Source: Candidatus Desantisiibacteriota bacterium (GTDB lineage Bacteria; JACRDZ01). From it: a DNA stretch of 6,059 nt. Shown piece by piece: positions 1 to 4,983 of the stretch. The DNA lies in NCBI GenBank assembly GCA_016209155.1, contig JACQWU010000317.1:1-6059 (forward strand), in the 5' to 3' direction. A program made the position numbers and the translations under genes. The notes under the pieces were generated by a model. It was not told where the DNA came from. It did no database searches and saw nothing but the letters and a program-made list of their open reading frames with translations. Every line of letters begins with the position of its first letter. Positions within the stretch are counted from its first letter, which is position 1.

Positions 1-81
1 AATGCATTGAATATTGGTGTGCTGGAAAAAAAAGATATGATAACAGAAGAGGAGGTATACAGAGCAAGTAAGGAATTGTAA
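1..81 (+). CDS. C-terminal end of an unidentified protein (partial)
   Basis: The first reading frame is open from the left edge to a TAA at 79-81 and encodes 26 residues ending in EEEVYRASKEL. The lysine- and glutamate-rich helical character is typical of a protein C-terminus. The sequence is too short to assign a family. It could also be a chance open frame, since only 26 codons are visible and no start is in the window. The terminator at 260-301 could serve it when read on the plus strand, although that strand forms the poorer stem. Confidence 0.4.
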   Translation, partial: NALNIGVLEKKDMITEEEVYRASKEL

Positions 82-259
82 GAAAATACGGATGAAATAA
101 TGTTGATTTTTCTTTATCAAACTCAAATTTTATTTATCACTTAACATTATTTTATCCCATTTTTTTGGTCATTTTATTGCTATTGATTAGTGAAATAATA
201 TTTTCAAAGATTACAGGCAGTACCGGATTGGCTTCTGTTTGGTGGTATTATACCTGAAT
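82..259. other. AT-rich spacer without a recognisable gene
   Basis: This stretch is rich in T runs and has stop codons in all frames, and no start codon with a ribosome site opens a useful frame. A short frame at about 199-261 ends in LLFGGIIPE before a TAA, but it is too short to call a gene remnant. No RNA gene is recognised. Confidence 0.5.
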
Positions 260-301
260 AAAAAATGACAGAACGAATCTTTTTCGCTCTGCCATTTTTT
301 T
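260..301 (-). terminator. Intrinsic terminator, best on the minus strand
   Basis: Arms at 260-277 and 283-300 flank a 5-nt loop (278-282). The core stem is 12 bp (266-277 with 283-294), and A and T runs extend it on both sides. Read on the plus strand, the stem has two A.C mismatches (268/292 and 273/287). Read on the minus strand these become U.G wobbles, so the stem is continuous and is followed by a run of six U. It begins 18 nt after the stop of the small minus-strand gene at 319, which supports that gene being transcribed. Seven T follow on the plus strand, so weak bidirectional activity is possible. Confidence 0.8.
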
Positions 302-318
302 ATATCCATATAAATTTA

Positions 319-543
319 TTATTCATTATCTCTATGGTGTAAATAGTAAATATTTATTTCTATTATTGTGTAGTTAAATAAGATTATATAAAATTCAAAT
401 TTTGGCGAATGGTCTGCCTTATATCTGTCCCAATTTATTTTTTTTTCAAAAAATATCACTCCATCGGAAGCATCTCTTATCTTATGGAACACAGTCAATT
501 CCCATCCGTAGTTACTATTTATTTTTCCACTGATTGTATTCAT
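319..543 (-). CDS. Small unrecognised protein, 74 aa
   Basis: An ATG at 543-541 opens a 74-residue frame ending with TAA at 319. The product is mixed and soluble-looking: a Trp- and Phe-containing N-terminal half (YGWELTVFHKIRD), a charged middle (INWDRYKADHSPKFEF), then a hydrophobic, probably beta-forming segment (about residues 51-67) and a polar tail (HHRDNE). There is no signal peptide or clear transmembrane helix. I do not recognise the family. Two things support a real gene: the amino-acid composition is balanced although the DNA is very AT-rich, and a well-formed terminator sits 18 nt downstream. Against it, no good Shine-Dalgarno site precedes the ATG; upstream there is only an A-rich run. 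It is divergent from the IS66 fragment and may be accessory cargo. Confidence 0.6.
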   Translation of the reverse strand: MNTISGKINSNYGWELTVFHKIRDASDGVIFFEKKINWDRYKADHSPKFEFYIILFNYTIIEINIYYLHHRDNE

Positions 544-603
544 ATTTTTTTGGCTTTATTCTAATTTACTATTTTGTTTTTATTTGCTTTCAGATAAATT
601 TGT

Positions 604-936
604 ATGAAAACTTTTAATCTTTTAACTACGTCAAATATTTTAAGACTTAGATTGATTGGTCCGAAAAGAGAGTATCCCCGGCTTTTTACTTTTCTTAAAA
701 TTAAAAATGTTCCTGCAACTAATAATCAAGCAGAACAATCTCTTAGGAATATAGTTATATTTAAAAAAATCTGTTTTGGGACACGCTCTCCGGAAGGGTC
801 ATATACTCATAGTGTGTTTCCGAGTTTGATATTAACGGCCAAACGACAAGGCAAACATCCGCTTGCTTTTTTTAATACTTTATTAACTTCGGATATTAAA
901 ACATCACAAGCTGCTTTATATAGAAATTTTTTTTAA
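604..936 (+). pseudogene. IS66-family transposase, C-terminal fragment
   Basis: The 110-residue frame matches the C-terminal end of IS66 (TnpC-type) transposases. The hallmark TNNQAEQSLR (residues 39-48) carries the glutamate (E44) regarded as the last acidic residue of the DDE catalytic triad. It is followed by FKKICFGTRSPEG (53-65), by TAKRQGKHPLAFFNTLL (78-94), and by a short tail. Similarity starts at about residue 11. The family is usually around 450-550 aa, so about four fifths is missing, including the earlier aspartates, the zinc-finger region and the N-terminus. In-frame stops at 562 and 595 block any upstream extension. The ATG at 604 is therefore probably not a natural start. No partner genes (tnpA/tnpB) or terminal inverted repeats are recognised nearby. 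This is a dead remnant of an insertion, and the fragment cannot transpose. Confidence 0.85.
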
Positions 937-977
937 AATATTCGCTTTTTTTCATATCAAAAAACAACTAAACTATT

Positions 978-995
978 ACAATATTATAGTATTGT
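978..995. repeat. Imperfect AT-rich palindrome
   Basis: ACAATA (978-983) and TATTGT (990-995) are inverted around the 6-nt centre TTATAG. It lies between the IS66 fragment and the tetR control region. It might be a weak protein-binding site or a chance feature of AT-rich DNA. No T run follows it, so it is not an intrinsic terminator. Confidence 0.25.
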
Positions 996-1037
996 CCCCA
1001 AGAACATAAAAAAAAGAGTTATTTTTTTATTTTATGC

Positions 1038-1067
1038 TTGACCGACGGTCGGTCATTGTGCTACTAT
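1038..1067 (+). promoter_or_regulatory. Predicted promoter of the tetR gene
   Basis: A TTGACC -35 hexamer (1038-1043) is separated by 18 nt from TACTAT (1062-1067), which matches four of six bases of the TATAAT -10 consensus. The -10 ends 33 nt before the ATG at 1101. An A/T block (TTATTTTTTTATT, 1019-1031) lies just upstream, where an UP element would act. The -35 and the spacer are covered by the operator palindrome at 1039-1055, so a bound repressor would block RNA polymerase. Confidence 0.6.
1039..1055. promoter_or_regulatory. TetR operator O1
   Basis: TGACCGACGGTCGGTCA is a perfect 17-nt palindrome: 8-nt arms around a single central G. It overlaps the -35 of the promoter of the adjacent TetR-family gene, and the same sequence recurs ahead of the next operon at 1774-1794. 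Palindromes of the form GACCG-n-CGGTC, of this length, are typical targets of TetR-family dimers. Autoregulation is inferred from position. Confidence 0.85.
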
Positions 1068-1100
1068 TTATTTTGAAGATGAAAAAAAGGAGATAAAATA

Positions 1101-1718
1101 ATGACCAGAATAGTAAAAAAACCTGATAAGCGCAGGCAGGAAATCATAGCTGCCGCCCGAGAAATATTCCAGAAAAAGGATTATAAAAGCACCACCATGC
1201 AGGACATCATGGATACATTGGGAATCGCCAAAGGTACAATATATCACTATTTCAAGTCTAAAGAAGATTTGCTTGAGGCAATCATTTCAAATACAGTTGA
1301 TCAGTACATTGCAAAACTAAAAAAGGTTTTGGATGAAACTGAAGGCAGTGGACTGGACAAAATGCGTGCTTTAATCATATCCGGTAATGTTGAGCAGCAG
1401 CACAAGGAAATACTTGAACACCTGCATCATCCGAGCAATATCGGTCTGCACACCCGCCAACTGGCAGTTACCCTATTGCGGTTAGCGCCTCTTCACGCAA
1501 CTGCTATACAACAGGGGTGCGAGGAAGGAATTTTCAAAACCGAACATCCACTTGAAAGTGCTGAGTTTTTACTTGCAGGTATTCAGTTTTTAACAGATAC
1601 AGGCTTTTACCCATGGAGAAATGAAGATCTGATGCGACGTGCTATGGCAATACCATCGCTGATTGAAGCACAGCTGAATGCACCAAAAGGTTCATTCAAT
1701 TTTCTGGTTGGGCAATAA
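1101..1718 (+). CDS. TetR/AcrR-family transcriptional repressor
   Basis: This is a 205-aa protein of normal family length. Residues about 10-57 form the TetR N-terminal DNA-binding domain. The first helix is RRQEIIAAAREIFQKKDY. The helix-turn-helix is TMQDIMDTLGIAKGTIYHYF (32-51), with the characteristic G45-T46-I47-Y48-H49-Y50-F51 recognition-helix end and KSKEDLL (52-58). The remaining ~145 residues are helical and should form the ligand-binding and dimerisation domain. It resembles the C-terminal domains of other TetR regulators only in general pattern (for example QQGCEEGIFKTEHPLESAEFLL), so the ligand cannot be predicted. An AAGGAGA site (1087-1093) with a 7-nt gap fixes the start. It has its own operator-covered promoter, and an identical operator lies between it and the following three-gene operon. 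It therefore most likely represses itself and those genes until an inducer binds. Confidence 0.95.
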   Translation: MTRIVKKPDKRRQEIIAAAREIFQKKDYKSTTMQDIMDTLGIAKGTIYHYFKSKEDLLEAIISNTVDQYIAKLKKVLDETEGSGLDKMRALIISGNVEQQHKEILEHLHHPSNIGLHTRQLAVTLLRLAPLHATAIQQGCEEGIFKTEHPLESAEFLLAGIQFLTDTGFYPWRNEDLMRRAMAIPSLIEAQLNAPKGSFNFLVGQ

Positions 1719-1773
1719 TGAAATAAAATTTTTAAGAACGTATAGAAAAACAAGATTATTTTTTTATTACCAT

Positions 1774-1794
1774 ATTGACCGACGGTCGGTCAAT
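1774..1794. promoter_or_regulatory. TetR operator O2 with promoter of the three-gene operon
   Basis: The 17-nt O1 palindrome is repeated here and extended by two further complementary pairs, giving a perfect 21-nt inverted repeat. TTGACC at 1775-1780 is a plausible -35. At the 18-nt spacing used upstream, the -10 would be ATCAAT (1799-1804), a weak three-of-six match. The A/T block TTATTTTTTTATT (1756-1768) precedes the operator at exactly the same 6-nt distance from TTGACC as in O1. The site is 31 nt before the start of the exported-protein gene, well placed for repression. Confidence 0.82.
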
Positions 1795-1824
1795 GAAAAT
1801 CAATAAGAAAGGAGATGAAAAAAA

Positions 1825-2808
1825 ATGGTAGAAACCACAACAAAAAAGATGTTCGAGATGCTTAAACAAGTGCTCTATTTATACCTGATTGTTCTGTATC
1901 CTGTAGTTGCGTACTGTGACAGCAGTGAAGATGTAAAGCAAAATAATCATTTATCTGTACCGCTTGTGCAGTACGACGATATGAACCTGACCAGCCATCG
2001 CATTCAGTCGACCAGTGCGGGTCTGCTTCTCAATCGGGAAGACGTCAAATTTACCGGAATTTATACCCAGCATGAATTCAACAAATCGCTCTCTTACGAC
2101 TTTCCGAATATGTATCACAGCATAGACACATTGCTTGAAGTGAAAAATGGACGTAATCAATACATTGTCATATTAAAGAGTGATTCAGATCAGCCGATAA
2201 GCGGCGGACTAAGTACGCTTCAAGCGGGTGCTGTATATGGAAAAAAGCTGATTAACAACTCCAGGCTGTCACTTGTATTAGGCGGCGGGATTGCAATTGG
2301 TGATTTCGGCATTGAAGTGTCCGATGGTGAACCATGGCCGGTAATACCTGTTCCTCTGGTGCGCATGAATTATCATCCAAATTTGCTCGACTTGAATTTT
2401 GAATTCCTGACATCACCGAATTTGAATTTTACGATTGCTCCAAAAAAACGTATACGATTCACCGGTGATTTTCGTATAGACCAGATGAGAGACTCACGCG
2501 ATATTATATTCGAAACAAATCTTGTGTACCGCATTTTCAACGACAACCACAAGCTGGGTGATTTTGCCGGAGTATCCATAGGATTCAAAAACGATAATGT
2601 CGGCCCTTTTGCTCTGGAAAATAAAGATAAAGAGGAAACTGTGGAAGTGCACTATTACTCTGTGTTTGTAACAATTGATCTGTCTATTATTAAACTGTCT
2701 GTGGGACGTGCATTTGATGGTCGCTTGCTTTATCGCGAAGATATTAAGCAAGACATCGGCGAAGGAAATTTTATTTCGGTTCAGGGAATGATTCCCCTGC
2801 CATTATAA
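1825..2808 (+). CDS. Exported, beta-rich protein of unknown function (possible outer-membrane barrel)
   Basis: This 327-aa product was not recognised. An AAAGGAGAT site (1808-1816) with an 8-nt gap selects the ATG at 1825. The N-terminus has lysines 7, 8 and 14, then a hydrophobic core VLYLYLIVLYPVVA (16-29). Probable signal-peptidase cleavage is after A29 or C31, with a polar mature end (DSSEDVKQNN). The signal n-region is long and has two glutamates, so starts at M9 or M12 would also work. The mature part lacks transmembrane helices. It is made of alternating polar and hydrophobic stretches with Gly- and Asn-rich turns (LVLGGGIAIGDFGIEV, LNFEFLTSPNLNFTIAP, VHYYSVFVTIDLSIIKLSVG), as in small outer-membrane beta-barrels. 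The last residue is Leu, not the usual Phe of a barrel-assembly signal. It is the first gene of an operon with a membrane protease-like protein and a lipoprotein hydrolase, which also points to the envelope. Confidence 0.8.
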   Translation: MVETTTKKMFEMLKQVLYLYLIVLYPVVAYCDSSEDVKQNNHLSVPLVQYDDMNLTSHRIQSTSAGLLLNREDVKFTGIYTQHEFNKSLSYDFPNMYHSIDTLLEVKNGRNQYIVILKSDSDQPISGGLSTLQAGAVYGKKLINNSRLSLVLGGGIAIGDFGIEVSDGEPWPVIPVPLVRMNYHPNLLDLNFEFLTSPNLNFTIAPKKRIRFTGDFRIDQMRDSRDIIFETNLVYRIFNDNHKLGDFAGVSIGFKNDNVGPFALENKDKEETVEVHYYSVFVTIDLSIIKLSVGRAFDGRLLYREDIKQDIGEGNFISVQGMIPLPL

Positions 2809-2841
2809 ATAAATACAAATAAACTATAGGAGGTATTTATC

Positions 2842-3678
2842 ATGCGTAAACGTGATCTGATTTTATTTTTCTTAATTACTTTTTTTCTCACATGGGGCAT
2901 TGTAGCACTTTATATGCTTGCTCCAAATATGATGGTCGGGTTATTCGGAAAGCTTACAGGAAGCCATCCGCTTTTCTTCCTGGCTGTCTGGGGACCGGCA
3001 ATCTCAGCACTTATCATGGTTCTCTTCCGACACGGTTTTGCTGGTGTGCGCCATTTTTTATCCCGCATGCTTCTGTGGCGGGCATCGCTCAACTGGTATG
3101 CATTTATTTTCATACTTGTACCGTTGGTATTCTATGCGGCGTCTCTATTCATTGATGGCGCATACAACACGCTGTTTCCATTTGAATCAGTACAGGCATA
3201 TATTACGGCTCTTCTCCTTATGGGACTTAAAGGGCCGATCGAGGAAATCGGCTGGCGCGGATTGGCACTTCCACTGCTTCAGCGTCGTATGTCACCTTTT
3301 TGGTCTGCAATAATAATAGGTGTTATTTGGGCCATATGGCATACCCCTGCTTTTTTATTAAGCGTTGCTGTTTATAGCGCATGGTCTTTTGCACCGTTCT
3401 TTTTCGGCACCGTGGCCTTAAGCATTATTATGACAGCTCTTTTCAACAGTTCACGCGGCAGTATTCTTCTTCCTGCCTTGCTCCACTGGCAGCTCATTAA
3501 TCCACTATGGCCTGATGTACAGCCTTACGACAATTGGATAATGATAATAATTGCCATTGCTATAGTGTGGATTAACCGCGATACAATGTTTTCAAGTAAA
3601 AATTCCATAAAGGAGGTATTCCCAAATGAGAAAGATACTATTAGTTCTATGCCTTGTTACTCTGGCAGCATGCGTTAA
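2842..3678 (+). CDS. CPBP-family intramembrane metalloprotease / Abi protein
   Basis: This 278-aa polytopic inner-membrane protein carries all the CPBP (CAAX protease and bacteriocin-processing, Abi) signatures. The E-E-x-x-x-R motif is GPIEEIGWRG (E134, E135, R139). A second motif is IWAIWHTPAF (H167), and the third is ALLHWQLIN (H215, N220). The two glutamates and two histidines are the presumed metal and catalytic residues, so activity is plausible. Hydrophobic segments lie at about 6-26, 44-63, 84-104, 155-175, 183-201 and 231-245. Related proteins include Rce1-type proteases and bacteriocin self-immunity proteins; the substrate here is unknown. AGGAGGT (2828-2834) sets the start, 33 nt after the previous gene. 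The final ~22 residues (NSIKEVF onward) are hydrophilic. They are translated from the next gene's ribosome site and start, a 53-nt overlap that probably results from a one-base frameshift near 3598-3602. Confidence 0.93.
   Translation: MRKRDLILFFLITFFLTWGIVALYMLAPNMMVGLFGKLTGSHPLFFLAVWGPAISALIMVLFRHGFAGVRHFLSRMLLWRASLNWYAFIFILVPLVFYAASLFIDGAYNTLFPFESVQAYITALLLMGLKGPIEEIGWRGLALPLLQRRMSPFWSAIIIGVIWAIWHTPAFLLSVAVYSAWSFAPFFFGTVALSIIMTALFNSSRGSILLPALLHWQLINPLWPDVQPYDNWIMIIIAIAIVWINRDTMFSSKNSIKEVFPNEKDTISSMPCYSGSMR
3609..3617 (+). promoter_or_regulatory. Ribosome-binding site of the serine hydrolase gene, inside the CPBP frame
   Basis: AAAGGAGGT is a near-perfect anti-Shine-Dalgarno match 8 nt before the ATG at 3626. 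It shares the 10-nt block AGGAGGTATT with the site ahead of the CPBP gene (2828-2837 and 3611-3620). It fixes the start of the lipoprotein hydrolase within the end of the CPBP reading frame. A TAA at 3608-3610, one frame away from the CPBP frame, overlaps its first bases. Confidence 0.85.
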
Positions 3679-4780
3679 TCATTCTATGACTAAAGTTAAT
3701 AAAGATTTTCAGTCTGAGGTTGACCGCATACGTGCGGAGTTTAATTTGCCCGGTATGACTGCCGCCTATATTTTAAATGACGGAACAAGTGGTACTGCCT
3801 CTTCAGGTTTTTCAGATATTGAGACGAAGGCATTGATGAAAGACAATACTCGCATGCTCGCAGCGAGTATAGGTAAAAGTTTTGTCGGTGCCTTAAGCAT
3901 CGCGCTTGCACAAGAAGGACGATTAACGCTCGATGAACCTATATCACGCTGGCTTGGTAAGTACGATTGGTTTGAGCAACTTCCAAACCATGAATCGATT
4001 ACATTACGGCACTTACTCACTCAAAGTTCAGGGCTCCCCGATCATGTGCATATGGAGGAATTCCAAAAAGCATTTGCAAGCGAGTGGAAAAAGTCAGAAA
4101 ATACATTTACACCTGAGCGGCTTGTACGGTTTATACTGAATAAGCCTGCGCTCTTCCCTGCAGGGCAAGGCTGGGCTTATTCTGATACAGGCTACATTCT
4201 TGCAGGTATGGTTTTAGAGGAAATTATCGCGAACTCTTATTACGATGAAATTCATGCAAGGTTTATAAAGCCCCTAAAAGTTTCAGACACATCCCCTTCA
4301 GATCGAAGAAACTTGCACGGTTTATCTGCAGGGTATATGAGTTCGGACAATCCATTCGGGCTTCCGGCAAAAACGCTTGATGAAAATGGTCACCTGTACT
4401 TGCATCCGGCAATAGAGTGGACAGGCGGAGGACTGATAACTACATCTTTAGATCTTTCCCGCTGGGGTGCCGCCTTATTCACAGGAAAGGCTTTATCCGG
4501 TGAGTATCTTTCGGAACTATTCACAGCAGCGGCAATTGATCCGAACGCTACTGACATCCAATATGGCGCAGGTATCGCGATCAATACAAATGGCCGTTTT
4601 GGCCCTGTATATGGTCATGCCGGATGGATACCGGGTTACATCTCAAGTTTACGTCATTACCGCAATAGTGGTGTTACTATTGCATTCCAGATTAATACAG
4701 ACAGCGGAGTTATCGCCAGCAATAAAAGTGTTGTTAAAAAAATCGAAGAGCGATTATTGGAAATAGTAATTGAGAAATAA
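3626..4780 (+). CDS. Lipoprotein serine hydrolase, beta-lactamase (class C / DD-peptidase) fold
   Basis: This 384-aa protein belongs to the PF00144 penicillin-recognising serine hydrolases. Residues 1-16 form a lipoprotein signal with lipobox L13-A14-A15-C16, so C16 should be lipidated and the enzyme anchored on the periplasmic face of a membrane. The next residue (V17) is not Asp. The active-site elements are in order: S81-I-G-K84 (SxxK, nucleophile and base), Y185-S186-D187 (in the YxN position, with Asp instead of Asn, a variant common in non-lactamase members), and H331-A-G333 (in place of KTG). Other conserved segments are LRHLLTQSSGLP (127-138), GWAYSDTGY (182-190) and EWTGGGLITTSLDLSRW (264-280). 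The HxG third motif resembles R61-type DD-peptidases, D-amidases and esterases more than AmpC, so penicillin hydrolysis is not implied. It is the last gene of the TetR-controlled operon and has no obvious terminator after it. Confidence 0.93.
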   Translation: MRKILLVLCLVTLAACVNHSMTKVNKDFQSEVDRIRAEFNLPGMTAAYILNDGTSGTASSGFSDIETKALMKDNTRMLAASIGKSFVGALSIALAQEGRLTLDEPISRWLGKYDWFEQLPNHESITLRHLLTQSSGLPDHVHMEEFQKAFASEWKKSENTFTPERLVRFILNKPALFPAGQGWAYSDTGYILAGMVLEEIIANSYYDEIHARFIKPLKVSDTSPSDRRNLHGLSAGYMSSDNPFGLPAKTLDENGHLYLHPAIEWTGGGLITTSLDLSRWGAALFTGKALSGEYLSELFTAAAIDPNATDIQYGAGIAINTNGRFGPVYGHAGWIPGYISSLRHYRNSGVTIAFQINTDSGVIASNKSVVKKIEERLLEIVIEK

Positions 4781-4872
4781 GGAATCTGGTTGTTTAATTT
4801 AGTTTTATCGTTGGGAACTAAGTAACTAACTATTTATAAATACAATACAAAAAACAAATAAAAACATTTTAC

Positions 4873-4909
4873 ATGCGCTAGCTACAGTGGATAACAGCCA
4901 CTTGCGCAT
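4873..4909. repeat. Interrupted inverted repeat in the convergent intergenic region
   Basis: ATGCGC (4873-4878) pairs with GCGCAT (4904-4909). AGTGG (4886-4890) pairs with CCACT (4898-4902) around a 7-nt loop (ATAACAG). The two stems are separated by a lopsided bulge: 7 nt (TAGCTAC) on one side and a single T on the other. Read on the minus strand it lies about 75 nt after the amidohydrolase stop and is followed, after a few bases, by T-rich DNA. It could be a poor terminator for that gene. It could also be a folded recognition element of a mobile sequence. The GC-containing stem stands out in a very AT-rich spacer. Confidence 0.5.
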
Positions 4910-4911
4910 CT

Positions 4912-4972
4912 ATTACCCCTGAGCTTATGTATTACGTTATTAAATATAAAAATCTGACAAACATTACCCCTG
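4912..4972. repeat. Pair of 10-nt direct repeats
   Basis: ATTACCCCTG occurs at 4912-4921 and again at 4963-4972, 51 nt apart in the same orientation. The first copy lies 3 nt after the inverted repeat, and the second lies 11 nt beyond the amidohydrolase stop codon. The sequence between them is AT-rich with no frame. They may be binding sites or the scar of an excised element. Confidence 0.4.
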
Positions 4973-4983
4973 CTCTAGATTTC

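Noticed and set aside
199-261. Short frame ending in D-W-L-L-F-G-G-I-I-P-E before a stop, resembling a piece of cobalamin-binding domains of methylmalonyl-CoA mutases
   Set aside because: Only about eight residues look similar, the frame has a stop immediately upstream and downstream, and no other part of such a domain is present.
1951-2751. Minus-strand open frames inside the exported-protein gene
   Set aside because: They are antisense to a well-supported gene, lack ribosome sites, and their products look like shadow translations.
2892-3313. Plus-strand alternate frames and a minus-strand frame inside the CPBP gene
   Set aside because: The CPBP frame carries all family motifs; the others have no recognisable domain or ribosome site.
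3766-4766. Alternate frames inside the serine hydrolase gene
   Set aside because: They overlap a complete enzyme with all catalytic motifs and have no independent translation signals.
3626-4780. Calling the serine hydrolase an antibiotic-resistance beta-lactamase
   Set aside because: The third motif is HAG, not KTG, and the second is YSD, not YAN/YSN. These fit DD-peptidase, esterase or D-amidase relatives, so resistance is not supported.
4799-4821. TTAGTT / AACTAA inverted repeat after the serine hydrolase, as a terminator
   Set aside because: The stem is only 6 bp of mostly A/T pairs with an 11-nt loop and no T run follows it.
4873-4909. Integron attC site
   Set aside because: The bulged hairpin is reminiscent, but no RYYYAAC and GTTRRRY core sites occur at its ends and no integrase is present.
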